In this document: piece by piece, positions 1 to 6,208 of the stretch
How positions within the stretch are numbered: position 1 is the first letter of the stretch
Layout of the letters: the number at the start of each line of letters is the position of its first letter
Source: Bacteroidaceae bacterium
GTDB taxonomy: Bacteria; Bacteroidota; Bacteroidia; Bacteroidales; Bacteroidaceae
Reading direction: 5' to 3'
DNA: 6,274 nt
Assembly (NCBI GenBank): GCA_016302435.1
Contig: JAEDNQ010000130.1
Span: forward strand, 1 to 6,274
The notes under the pieces: generated by a model
What the model was told of the DNA's origin: nothing
Database searches by the model: none
Seen by the model: only the letters and a program-made list of their open reading frames with translations
Made by a program: the position numbers and the translations under genes

Positions 1-953
1 CCAACAGTCTTTATGAGGGAGTTGGCTTCGGCATATATCTCTTTCTCTGGGCAGCAGATGGCCACTACCCATTCGGTCTTGGACATTTCTGAGTAATATA
101 TATAATATGTGGTGCCTTCTCTGTCCATGACGACATAGTCAGACTTGTCTTCCTGAATGTCGGCAGCCATCTTGCGCAGCGGTTCGAGCACATCTTCGTC
201 ATCACAACCAAACGTTTCGGAGAAGATGGTCTCATTGAGCACTGCCGCTGAGTCTGGACAGACTATAAACTCGCATCCGCGTCCGAGGAGAAGAGGATAA
301 GAGCCTTTGAAAGGCATGGCACCGTTCACAACATTCTTCAGCCAGTCGAGGCTGACGTCAGCAGTGACGACACCGTACATGTTGTCTCTCTTGTCGAAGA
401 GTGGACGGGAAAAAGTTGTCATGATGTGTTCTCCACCCCCCTCGTCATAGTATGGTTCGCACCAGTATGAGCGTCTGAGCAGTTTGGGTATCTGGTACCA
501 ATCCATGTAGTGATACTCATATTCTATTGTGCCAAGCTGCTTGGATGATATGCTGTCGCCGTCTCTCCAGCAATAGGGCGCGAAAAATCTTCCCTCCGAC
601 TCATAGTAGTTGTATTCGAAGGCTACGGCTCCTCCATACACGTGTTCGTTATTCTCGATAAGTTCACGTGGTATGGTGTACATGTATTGCGGTTGGTCGA
701 GGTGGGCGACCACTTTCCAGGCAGCCTTGTCGACGGCAGCTTCCACAGAGTTGAATCCCCTGTTTATTTTCGATATGGTATGCTCAATGGCATTTTGCGC
801 CACGATGGTAGCTGTCTCACGGGCATTTTTCCTTGCCATGATGACAAAGAGGACGAATGCTCCAGTGAAGCTGAGAGACACAATAGTTATTGCTAAGGTC
901 ATCATCTGGCGCAAAGTCATCTTCGAAAAGAACAGATGCACTTGGTTTATCAT
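1..953 (-). CDS. Membrane sensor with double-Cache-like periplasmic domain, N-terminal part (C-terminus off the left edge)
   Basis: Reading leftwards from the ATG at 953, the frame stays open for 317 codons to the window edge. Residues 1-18 are a short cytoplasmic start, residues about 19-40 are a hydrophobic membrane helix (LAITIVSLSFTGAFVLF), and the rest is a soluble, probably periplasmic region. That region has dCache-style features: MDWYQIPK at 150-157, then a W..P.YDEGGG stretch, SRPLFDKRD, and YGVVTADVSLDWL at 193-205. It ends with TEWVVAICCPEKEI around 293-306, as Cache domains do just before a second membrane helix. Such receptors usually continue into HAMP plus a histidine kinase, PP2C/SpoIIE phosphatase or cyclase; which output is present here cannot be seen. 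The ATG overlaps the stop of the upstream binding-protein gene (ATGA), so the two are probably co-translated. The Cache assignment is by motif and layout, and the ligand is unknown. Confidence 0.8.
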   Translation of the reverse strand, partial: MINQVHLFFSKMTLRQMMTLAITIVSLSFTGAFVLFVIMARKNARETATIVAQNAIEHTISKINRGFNSVEAAVDKAAWKVVAHLDQPQYMYTIPRELIENNEHVYGGAVAFEYNYYESEGRFFAPYCWRDGDSISSKQLGTIEYEYHYMDWYQIPKLLRRSYWCEPYYDEGGGEHIMTTFSRPLFDKRDNMYGVVTADVSLDWLKNVVNGAMPFKGSYPLLLGRGCEFIVCPDSAAVLNETIFSETFGCDDEDVLEPLRKMAADIQEDKSDYVVMDREGTTYYIYYSEMSKTEWVVAICCPEKEIYAEANSLIKTV

Positions 954-1963
954 TTCTTCTTTATTTTGACAAAGTCATTGTATGGTGTTTGTTTCTCTAT
1001 GTAGCCATATCTGTAGAGCAAGTTGGACACCCACTCATAGTTTTCTTTCTTTAGCATGTAGGAAGGATCCTTGCCTTCTTCGTCTTCCTGTAGTCTTAGG
1101 ATTTCCTCAAGCATGAACTTCTGCAGATAGCGGCTGGTGGTGACATTATTGGCTTTGACATATTTCATCACTATTTCGAGAGCTTTGGCTCTGTTCTTTC
1201 TCACCCACTCCCATCCTCTGCGTGAGGCTTCGGCAAAGGCTTGACAAATCTTGGGATTTTGCTTGTAGTATTCGGCCGTGGTGTACAGTCCGTCTTCTGG
1301 CATGTCGTAGCCACGGTCGCGGAAATAGACGGTGCTTCCATATTTTGCGCCAGACATGTCCATCTGTATCTTCTCGTTGTACGACTTGAGAAGTATGGCA
1401 TCGACGACTCCGCTGACATAGATGTTGACAGCATTGACATAGTAAACCCACTCCACATTTGAGCTCTCGATGTAGTCGATCATGAATGGCAGTTCGCAAA
1501 ATCCTGCTTTCCATGCTCCGATGCGTTTTCCTTTCAGTTCTTGCAATGACTTGATGTTTTCATCTTTTGCCAAAAGGACGAGCGAGTTGTGCTGAATTGT
1601 CTGAAGTATGTTGACGAGTTCGGGACAGAGCACTCCTGAGTTGAGGACAGCTGTTATGGCTTCTGCTGTGAAGAAGTCGCACTCGCCCTCTCTCACATAT
1701 TCCATGACTGGGCACGATTTTGCCGGGTGCTTGATGACGACATCCAGTCCTGCTTCCTTATAATAACCCTGTTCCAGGGCAGCATAATACCCTGCAAACT
1801 GTGCCTGCGCTGAAAACTGAGGCATGAAGATGACCTTCTTTGCCACTGCGGGACATGAGACTGTCAGTACAGCCAACCATAGTAGGGCGTGCCATGCTCG
1901 TAGTGTACAAAATAGAGATGTCCTATTTTTCATTTTGTCTGTTTTCTTAATTTTAATAGCCAT
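950..1963 (-). CDS. NMT1/THI5-like ABC-type periplasmic substrate-binding protein
   Basis: This is a 337-residue exported solute-binding protein. An N-terminal signal peptide is visible: basic residues, the hydrophobic stretch ALLWLAVLTV, then SCPAVA with likely cleavage after Ala41; Cys37 lacks a good lipobox. The mature start KVIFMPQFSAQAQFAGYYAA followed by LEQGYYKEAGLDV (about 43-75) is the signature opening of the NMT1/THI5 family. Later features fit too: LKGKRIGAW (143-151) and GLYTTAEYYKQNP with a following GWEWVRKNRAKALEIV (about 225-265). Family members bind pyrimidine/thiamine precursors, nitrate, sulfonates, bicarbonate or other small molecules, so the ligand cannot be named. No permease or ATPase gene is adjacent; instead the stop overlaps the start of a Cache-type membrane sensor, which suggests a sensory partnership. 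Two starts are possible, ATG at 1963 or ATG at 1933 (residue 11). The second gives a more usual signal peptide and overlaps the stop of an upstream short ORF. Confidence 0.88.
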   Translation of the reverse strand: MAIKIKKTDKMKNRTSLFCTLRAWHALLWLAVLTVSCPAVAKKVIFMPQFSAQAQFAGYYAALEQGYYKEAGLDVVIKHPAKSCPVMEYVREGECDFFTAEAITAVLNSGVLCPELVNILQTIQHNSLVLLAKDENIKSLQELKGKRIGAWKAGFCELPFMIDYIESSNVEWVYYVNAVNIYVSGVVDAILLKSYNEKIQMDMSGAKYGSTVYFRDRGYDMPEDGLYTTAEYYKQNPKICQAFAEASRRGWEWVRKNRAKALEIVMKYVKANNVTTSRYLQKFMLEEILRLQEDEEGKDPSYMLKKENYEWVSNLLYRYGYIEKQTPYNDFVKIKKK

Positions 1964-2076
1964 GATGGCATCTTTGTGATGGAAATTGTATGATTTTTAT
2001 TATGAGATAGCAAATACATTTGTTGTATGCATGTCCTTTTAGGGAGGAAAAGTCTTATTTGCCAGACAACATGCAT
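1930..2076 (-). CDS. Possible 48-codon leader ORF of the binding-protein operon
   Basis: An ATG at 2076 opens a 48-codon frame (starting MHVVWQIRLFLPKR, ending KLRKQTK) whose TGA (1932-1930) overlaps the second possible ATG of the binding-protein gene (1933) as ATGA. It lies wholly downstream of the predicted promoter, so it would be in the transcript. The peptide is basic, has no recognisable domain, and begins inside one arm of an inverted repeat. It also overlaps the first 30 bases of the longer version of the binding-protein gene in another frame. It could be a translational-coupling leader peptide or a chance ORF; nothing proves translation. Confidence 0.2.
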   Translation of the reverse strand: MHVVWQIRLFLPKRTCIQQMYLLSHNKNHTISITKMPSWLLKLRKQTK

Positions 2077-2120
2077 TGCGCCGCTTGAGCGCGCTATGTC
2101 ACGCTGTCAACAAGACGAGG

Positions 2121-2160
2121 CAAAGATACATCATTTTTTCCACATATATATTATAATGTG
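2121..2160 (-). promoter_or_regulatory. Promoter of the binding-protein/sensor operon with an AT-rich palindrome upstream
   Basis: On the minus strand TATCTTTG (2128-2121) followed by C matches the Bacteroidetes -7 element TAnnTTTG perfectly, placing the transcript start near 2114. No TTTG-type -33 element sits at the usual 19-21 bp spacing. Instead a 20-bp imperfect palindrome with CACAT and ATGTG arms (2141-2160) covers that position. A missing -33 plus a palindrome could mean a regulated promoter, which is inference. The -7 box plus the following C is identical to that of the methyltransferase promoter at 3681-3688. Confidence 0.5.
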
Positions 2161-2196
2161 AAGTTTTTTTTCATTTACACGCTCTATTGTGGTTCA

Positions 2197-2219
2197 AGAT
2201 GTCAATGTATCAGACATCT
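2197..2219. repeat. Perfect 7-bp inverted repeat AGATGTC/GACATCT
   Basis: AGATGTC (2197-2203) and GACATCT (2213-2219) are separated by 9 bases. No run of T follows on either strand, so a classical terminator is not supported. It lies 109-131 bp past the stop of the methyltransferase gene and about 70 bp upstream of the operon -7 box, so it may be an mRNA 3' hairpin or a protein-binding site. Confidence 0.35.
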
Positions 2220-2261
2220 ATATTGCACTTATGCTGTCCGATAAACATTTTACATCTTGCA

Positions 2262-2281
2262 GGGCACATTGTATTGTACCC
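2262..2281 (-). terminator. Possible 3' hairpin of the methyltransferase transcript
   Basis: On the minus strand GGGTACA-ATACAA-TGTGCCC would form a 7-bp RNA stem with one U-G wobble and a 6-nt loop, starting 46 bases after the stop at 2328. No U-tract follows, so it is either an atypical terminator or an mRNA end-stabilising hairpin. Confidence 0.25.
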
Positions 2282-2327
2282 CACATGAAGCTGAATCAAG
2301 CAGACAACAATAATTTTGTGATTCGCC

Positions 2328-3632
2328 TCAAATCTTTTTGCAGCGGATAATGACATTCCCTTCTCCCTTTACGCTTGCGCCGAAGAGAAAAATGTCTCCA
2401 CCGTCTTTTATGCCTGTCTTCTTGCGGAGTTGGTCGGCAGTCAAGACAAAGTTTCGTGTGGAGATATTGGCTTTGGGGATGAGACGTGGCAGACGCTTGA
2501 CAACGTGAGAGGAGAACGGGATAACTTCTTCTACCTCAAAACGACGTCCCGGGAAGTTCGGACACGGTGAAGCAGAGGTCATGAGATGCGTCTGCACATC
2601 GAGCTGGACAACGTCGAAGTCGTGGCAGAGAGATCCAAAGGCCTGTGCTTTCATCAGAGTGACATCGGGCTCGAAAAGATAACGCATGACACCCTCACCG
2701 GTCACTCTCACTGGCTTTGAGTCAGAGAGGACGAAGGCATGTGATATGGTCGTTGTCGGCATGAAGTCCACACAATGTATGACAACATCTCTTCCTCCGC
2801 CTTCAGCGGCACTCTCAAGAGATTCTCCTTTTCCCTCGCTTTTATCTTTCTCGCAAAGTTTTGAACTTTCAGCCTGCATCTTGACAAGCATCTCTTTACA
2901 CTCGTTTCTCACAGCCACGATGTACACATCTGTAACGTGGCTCATCTTTGAAAGCATATCAGACAAATCTATCATTGGCGATAGCTTGACAAGGACAGTG
3001 GAAGCATGGGAGAGCAACAGGTCTTGCCAGTCAAGGACATTGGGTTCGCAGTCTTCGATGGCATACACTCTGCCGCCATCTGATGAGCGGCGAGCAGGGT
3101 CGAGGTATATAACGTCAACGTCAGGTATGGGGAGCAATCTGCCGTCGCCATGGCGGATAAGGAATATTGTAGAGCCAGCAGAAGGATTTCTGCTGGCAGA
3201 GAGGGCAGCCATATTGTGTTCAGCACACTCACACAACCAAGCGTCTCGCTCAGTGTAGATGGCCGTGTCCATTCCCTCAGACATGTACCAGAAGTCTACC
3301 CCCATTCCGCCAGTCAGGTCACATAGACTACGTCCCTGGATGATGGAGCGCTTGAACCGTGCCGTCTGTTCAGAACTACACTGTTCGGCAGGAATCTTGC
3401 CACCCATGACGATGTCGTCATTGTCGTACCATTCGGGTAATTTGTCCCTCAGCTTTCGTCGGGCTTCAATCTGATGAGCTGCAAACTGCATGTCAATGTC
3501 GCCATAGCGCGACGCGGAGAGCAACAGTTCGCAGGTGTCGTCATTGATATGCTGCTTGATGAAAGCTCGCATATTCTCTGACCAATGTGTGCCTATCTGC
3601 TCGAAAGCGTGAGTGGTTGGATGTGTGTTCAT
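2328..3632 (-). CDS. Class I SAM-dependent methyltransferase with C-terminal THUMP-like domain
   Basis: This 434-residue cytoplasmic protein has a Rossmann-type methyltransferase core in the middle. The SAM-binding motif I is CDLTGGMGVD (104-113), an acidic end of the next strand is at YTERD (126-130), and the catalytic-type motif is YLDPARR (176-182), followed by VLVKLSPMID (213-222). The helical N-terminal part (about 1-95) and the C-terminal block from about 360, with PGRRFEVEEV, STRNFVLTADQLRKKTGI and a final GEGNVIIRC, fit the THUMP-like family typified by Porphyromonas PG_1098. The substrate is likely an RNA, by analogy with THUMP proteins, but is not established from sequence. Residues about 253-281 are a Lys/Glu/Ser/Gly-rich low-complexity stretch inside the core that looks like an insertion. 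The ATG at 3632 was chosen because it lies about 40 bases downstream of a good promoter; no Shine-Dalgarno is visible. It appears monocistronic. Confidence 0.88.
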   Translation of the reverse strand: MNTHPTTHAFEQIGTHWSENMRAFIKQHINDDTCELLLSASRYGDIDMQFAAHQIEARRKLRDKLPEWYDNDDIVMGGKIPAEQCSSEQTARFKRSIIQGRSLCDLTGGMGVDFWYMSEGMDTAIYTERDAWLCECAEHNMAALSASRNPSAGSTIFLIRHGDGRLLPIPDVDVIYLDPARRSSDGGRVYAIEDCEPNVLDWQDLLLSHASTVLVKLSPMIDLSDMLSKMSHVTDVYIVAVRNECKEMLVKMQAESSKLCEKDKSEGKGESLESAAEGGGRDVVIHCVDFMPTTTISHAFVLSDSKPVRVTGEGVMRYLFEPDVTLMKAQAFGSLCHDFDVVQLDVQTHLMTSASPCPNFPGRRFEVEEVIPFSSHVVKRLPRLIPKANISTRNFVLTADQLRKKTGIKDGGDIFLFGASVKGEGNVIIRCKKI

Positions 3633-3680
3633 ATTAATAATATGTGGAAGATGTAAGGGTCAACGATCTTTTACTGGCTG

Positions 3681-3714
3681 CAAAGATAAGCATTCTATTT
3701 GACATAGAAGTCAA
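3681..3714 (-). promoter_or_regulatory. Promoter of the methyltransferase gene
   Basis: TATCTTTG followed by C (minus strand, 3688-3681) is a perfect Bacteroidetes -7 element, predicting a start near 3674 and a 5' leader of about 40 nt before the ATG at 3632. A TTGAC sequence (3714-3710 on the minus strand) is in roughly the -33 position with a 23-bp spacer, slightly longer than usual. Confidence 0.6.
3699..3714. repeat. Operator-like palindrome TTGAC-N6-GTCAA
   Basis: Perfect 5-bp arms TTGAC (3699-3703) and GTCAA (3710-3714) flank ATAGAA. It lies across the -33 region of the methyltransferase promoter, where a dimeric regulator could control RNA polymerase. It may equally be chance in AT-rich sequence. 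Confidence 0.35.
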
Positions 3715-3973
3715 CATTGAGGGCAAAGTTGCAAGATTCCGCATTAGGCACGTTACAGATAGCGGGAATGCAATGGGCATATAGGCGCTTAAGAAATGAA
3801 GATAATACCACTCCATAGCTTTCGAACATCCACACTTGAACTATCTGCAACACCTTCAGGACGCATGCACACAATCTCTCGTATATGTGCATAAAACTAC
3901 CCCGTGTGATTTGGGGAACTACTCCAATGGAAATGGCAATGGTAAGGTGTGATTTTGTACTGCTTCTCCCGTA

Positions 3974-4150
3974 ATGTGCATTATCATTCGTTTTCGTGCA
4001 TTATCGTGCATTATCGTGCATTATAGAACACAGCGTTTGGAAGTGACGGAAAAACGGGAGGAGGAGGAAGACGAAGTCAAGCTTACGAATAGAGATGCCG
4101 AAGAGAGGACAAAAGACCGCAAAGGTAATTCAAAAAAGAATTGTAATTAA
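3974..4150 (+). CDS. Doubtful 58-codon ORF, repeat-encoded N-terminus and highly charged C-terminus
   Basis: The ATG at 3974 opens a frame ending with TAA at 4148-4150. The first 19 residues (MCIIIRFRALSCIIVHYRT) are encoded by the 10-bp repeat array and so look like repeat translation rather than a selected protein. The remaining residues are very polar: TEKREEEEDEVKLTNRDAEE, then Lys/Arg/Asn-rich to the end. A GTG at 4043 could start only the charged 35-residue part. No good promoter or ribosome-binding site is visible, and no family is recognised. It ends about 70 bp before the mnmG promoter and points the same way. More likely non-coding than real. Confidence 0.15.
   Translation: MCIIIRFRALSCIIVHYRTQRLEVTEKREEEEDEVKLTNRDAEERTKDRKGNSKKNCN
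3976..4025. repeat. Direct repeat array, 10-bp unit GTGCATTATC
   Basis: Exact GTGCATTATC units are at 3976-3985, 3996-4005 and 4006-4015; 4016-4025 is GTGCATTATA. The gap at 3986-3995 (ATTCGTTTTC) is in phase and matches the unit at 6 of 10 positions, so the array is five 10-bp units with one decayed. The period is close to one helical turn, which places each unit on the same DNA face. The first unit also overlaps the palindrome TAATGtgCATTA (3972-3983). Confidence 0.9.
4120..4127 (-). promoter_or_regulatory. Isolated minus-strand -7 box in the mnmG upstream region
   Basis: On the minus strand TACCTTTG followed by C is a perfect match to TAnnTTTG. No TTTG lies at the expected -33 distance and no convincing gene is downstream. 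Transcription from it would run leftwards through the 10-bp repeats, towards the methyltransferase gene. It is either a non-coding or alternative long-leader promoter, or a chance match. Confidence 0.25.
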
Positions 4151-4220
4151 ATCGAACCTACCTTATCTCCTTTTGTCTGGAATGTATGACAGGTAAGTGA
4201 AACACTTTTTTGTCTTAATA

Positions 4221-4252
4221 TTTGTACACGTCAGAAAAAAGGAGTACTTTTG
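4221..4252 (+). promoter_or_regulatory. mnmG promoter (Bacteroidetes -33/-7 type)
   Basis: TTTG at 4221-4224 and TACTTTTG at 4245-4252 (followed by C) match the Bacteroidetes -33 and -7 elements, with a 20-bp spacer. The transcript should start near 4257-4260, giving an A-rich leader of about 45 nt before the ATG at 4304. The in-frame TTG at 4250 lies inside the -7 box and so cannot be the start codon if this promoter is used. Confidence 0.75.
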
Positions 4253-4303
4253 CACAAACATAAATTATCAACAACAATACAGCACAACTACTTAAAGAAA
4301 CAG

Positions 4304-6208
4304 ATGGTATTCAACTATGACGTAATTGTAGTAGGCGCGGGGCATGCAGGATGTGAAGCTGCCGCTGCCGCTGCCAACCTTGGTGCCAAGACATGCCTGA
4401 TAACAATGGACATGAACAAGATTGCACAGATGTCTTGCAACCCTGCCATAGGCGGTATAGCCAAGGGACAGATAGTGCGAGAAATCGATGCGCTTGGTGG
4501 ATATACCGGCATCGTCACAGACAGGTGCAGCCTACAGTTCAGGATGCTCAACATGTCAAAAGGACCTGCTGTCTGGAGTCCAAGAGCACAATGCGACAGA
4601 GCCAAGTTCATATGGACATGGAGAGAGATACTCGAGAACACTCCAAACCTCAACATCTGGCAAGACCAAGTCAGAGGACTTATCGTGGAGAACGGTGAGG
4701 CTACTGGAGTGACAACATACTACGGTGCTGAGTTTAAAGCGAAGTGTGTCATCATAACAGCGGGCACTTTCCTGAATGGGCTCATGCATATAGGTCGAGT
4801 GAAGATACCAGGGGGCCGATGCGCTGAAGCGGCAGCTCTTGAATTGACTGAGTCAATAACCGCCCACGGAGTGAAATCAGGAAGAATGAAAACTGGAACT
4901 CCAGTCAGAATAGATAAGAGAAGCGTGGATTTTTCCCTTATGGAGAGACAGGACGGTGATCATGACTTCCACAAGTTCTCATATATGCCAATAGAGCATA
5001 CTGCTGTCAGCCAGCGCAACAACTTGCCGTGCTGGATAACGTACACCAACAAGGACGTACACACGACTCTAAAGTCAGGACTTGCCGACTCGCCTCTTTA
5101 CAACGGGCAGATACAGAGCATAGGACCCCGATACTGCCCAAGCATCGAGACAAAGCTTCACACCTTTCCCGACAAGGACGAGCACATGCTCTTCCTCGAA
5201 CCAGAAGGTGAGACCACCAATGAGATGTACCTTAACGGATTCTCTTCTTCCCTTCCTCTCGACATCCAACTCTCAGCCTTGAGACAGATTCCGGCTTTCC
5301 GCAATCTTCAGATATACCGTCCAGGATATGCCATTGAGTACGACTTCTTCGACCCTACCCTCCTGACTCACTCTCTCGAATCGAAGGTAGTAAAAAATCT
5401 CTTCTTTGCAGGGCAGGTAAACGGAACAACAGGATATGAGGAGGCTGCAGGACAAGGTATCGTGGCTGGCATCAATGCCGCCATAAATGCTTCCGCAGGC
5501 GACACCCAACCCTCACGGTTCACTCTCGGACGCAACGAAGCGTACATCGGCGTACTTATCGACGATCTGGTGACAAAAGGAGTGGACGAGCCATACCGCA
5601 TGTTCACGTCCAGAGCTGAATACCGCATTCTTCTTCGCCAAGACGATGCCGACATGCGACTGACAGAGCGCAGTTTCAACATTGGCCTCGCAACAGCTGA
5701 TAGATACCAGCTCATGAAGGATAAGAAAAGCAAGGTAAAAGAACTGATTGACTTCATCTCTGACTTCTCGCTTAAGCCTACCCTCATCAATCCTGCCCTC
5801 GACTCCCTTGGCACCACCCCTCTGAGACATGGCTGCAAGTTGCAGGAGCTACTTGGCAGGCCTCAAGTTTCGATTAGCAATATCATGCCTCACATCGAAC
5901 CGTTCCGCAAACGAGCTGAGGAGATAATAGGGACAGACACGAGAAGGGACGAAATCATAGAGGCTGCAGAGATACAGGTCAAGTACAAAGGGTACATTGT
6001 CCGCGAGCAACAGATGGCAGACAAAATGCTCCGACTGGAAAGCATAAAGATAAAAGGGAAGTTTGACTATCCAAATATGACTCAGATTTCCATCGAGGCA
6101 AGGCAGAAGCTTAATGCCATCCAGCCAGAGACCCTCGCCCAGGCTTCACGCATACCTGGAGTCTCTCCTTCCGACATCAACACCATGCTTATCCTCATGG
6201 GCAGATAA
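4304..6208 (+). CDS. mnmG: tRNA uridine-5-carboxymethylaminomethyl modification enzyme MnmG (GidA)
   Basis: MnmG works with the GTPase MnmE in the cytoplasm to install the (carboxymethyl)aminomethyl group at C5 of the wobble uridine U34 in certain tRNAs, using FAD, NADH and a folate one-carbon donor. The 634 residues match the family's usual length. The FAD-binding motif GAGHAG is at 11-16. The family signature CNPAIGGIAKG (45-55) carries Cys45, and GPRYCPSIE carries Cys278; these align with Escherichia coli Cys47 and Cys277, both needed for activity. GTTGYEEAAGQG (374-385) and MFTSRAEYR (433-441) are further invariant blocks. The C-terminal helical domain (from about 560, YKGYI then QASRIPGVSPSDI), which contacts MnmE and tRNA, is intact. 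The ATG at 4304 is preferred over the in-frame TTG at 4250 because the latter is in the promoter and the protein then begins just before the FAD fold. mnmE is not in the window. Confidence 0.97.
   Translation: MVFNYDVIVVGAGHAGCEAAAAAANLGAKTCLITMDMNKIAQMSCNPAIGGIAKGQIVREIDALGGYTGIVTDRCSLQFRMLNMSKGPAVWSPRAQCDRAKFIWTWREILENTPNLNIWQDQVRGLIVENGEATGVTTYYGAEFKAKCVIITAGTFLNGLMHIGRVKIPGGRCAEAAALELTESITAHGVKSGRMKTGTPVRIDKRSVDFSLMERQDGDHDFHKFSYMPIEHTAVSQRNNLPCWITYTNKDVHTTLKSGLADSPLYNGQIQSIGPRYCPSIETKLHTFPDKDEHMLFLEPEGETTNEMYLNGFSSSLPLDIQLSALRQIPAFRNLQIYRPGYAIEYDFFDPTLLTHSLESKVVKNLFFAGQVNGTTGYEEAAGQGIVAGINAAINASAGDTQPSRFTLGRNEAYIGVLIDDLVTKGVDEPYRMFTSRAEYRILLRQDDADMRLTERSFNIGLATADRYQLMKDKKSKVKELIDFISDFSLKPTLINPALDSLGTTPLRHGCKLQELLGRPQVSISNIMPHIEPFRKRAEEIIGTDTRRDEIIEAAEIQVKYKGYIVREQQMADKMLRLESIKIKGKFDYPNMTQISIEARQKLNAIQPETLAQASRIPGVSPSDINTMLILMGR

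Larger units (their letters stand above)
1964..2327. other. Intergenic region between the methyltransferase gene and the binding-protein operon
   Basis: These 364 bases hold the 3' flank of the methyltransferase gene on the right (hairpins at 2262-2281 and 2197-2219) and the promoter plus roughly 150-nt leader of the binding-protein operon on the left. The leader contains an 8-bp inverted repeat (ATGCATGT at 2027-2034, ACATGCAT at 2069-2076). Inside its loop a smaller CTTTT/AAAAG pair (2036-2040 and 2048-2052) is visible. A short palindrome CAAATacATTTG lies at 2011-2022. I see no thiamine-riboswitch core (no CTGAGA-type motif) and no tRNA. Confidence 0.5.
3633..4303. other. Long divergent intergenic region between the methyltransferase gene and mnmG
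   Basis: These 671 bases contain the leftward methyltransferase promoter, the rightward mnmG promoter, a 10-bp-period repeat array, and one doubtful short ORF. At 3895-3925 two copies of AACTACyCC start 22 bp apart, and CCCC (3900-3903) faces GGGG (3913-3916) across a 9-nt loop. An AATTC-A6-GAATT inverted repeat sits at 4127-4142. Bases 3715-3890 carry open frames on the minus strand but no recognisable protein. Confidence 0.6.

Noticed and set aside
610..969. 119-codon open frame on the plus strand
   Set aside because: It is antisense to the N-terminal part of the Cache-type sensor, which reads cleanly to the window edge with the expected membrane helix and domain motifs.
1964..2120. Thiamine pyrophosphate riboswitch, suggested by the NMT1/THI5-type gene
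   Set aside because: Neither the CTGAGA-type core nor the second conserved pyrophosphate-side element is visible in the leader on the minus strand.
2141..2171. Plus-strand hairpin plus T8 run resembling an intrinsic terminator
   Set aside because: The stem has only 5 pairs and is AT-rich, and no plus-strand gene lies upstream to terminate. It is better read as part of the leftward promoter.
2686..3258. 190-codon open frame on the plus strand
   Set aside because: It is antisense to the well-supported methyltransferase gene, its Ser/Thr-rich composition is that of a reverse-complement shadow, and no domain is recognisable.
3634..3892. Two overlapping minus-strand open frames of 60-65 codons upstream of the methyltransferase gene
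   Set aside because: They overlap each other and the methyltransferase promoter, have no recognisable motifs, and look like chance frames in intergenic DNA.
3976..4025. CRISPR-like array
   Set aside because: The unit is only 10 bp, without unique spacers, and no cas gene is present.
5368..5838. 156-codon open frame on the minus strand
   Set aside because: It lies entirely within mnmG, whose conserved motifs cover the same bases on the other strand.
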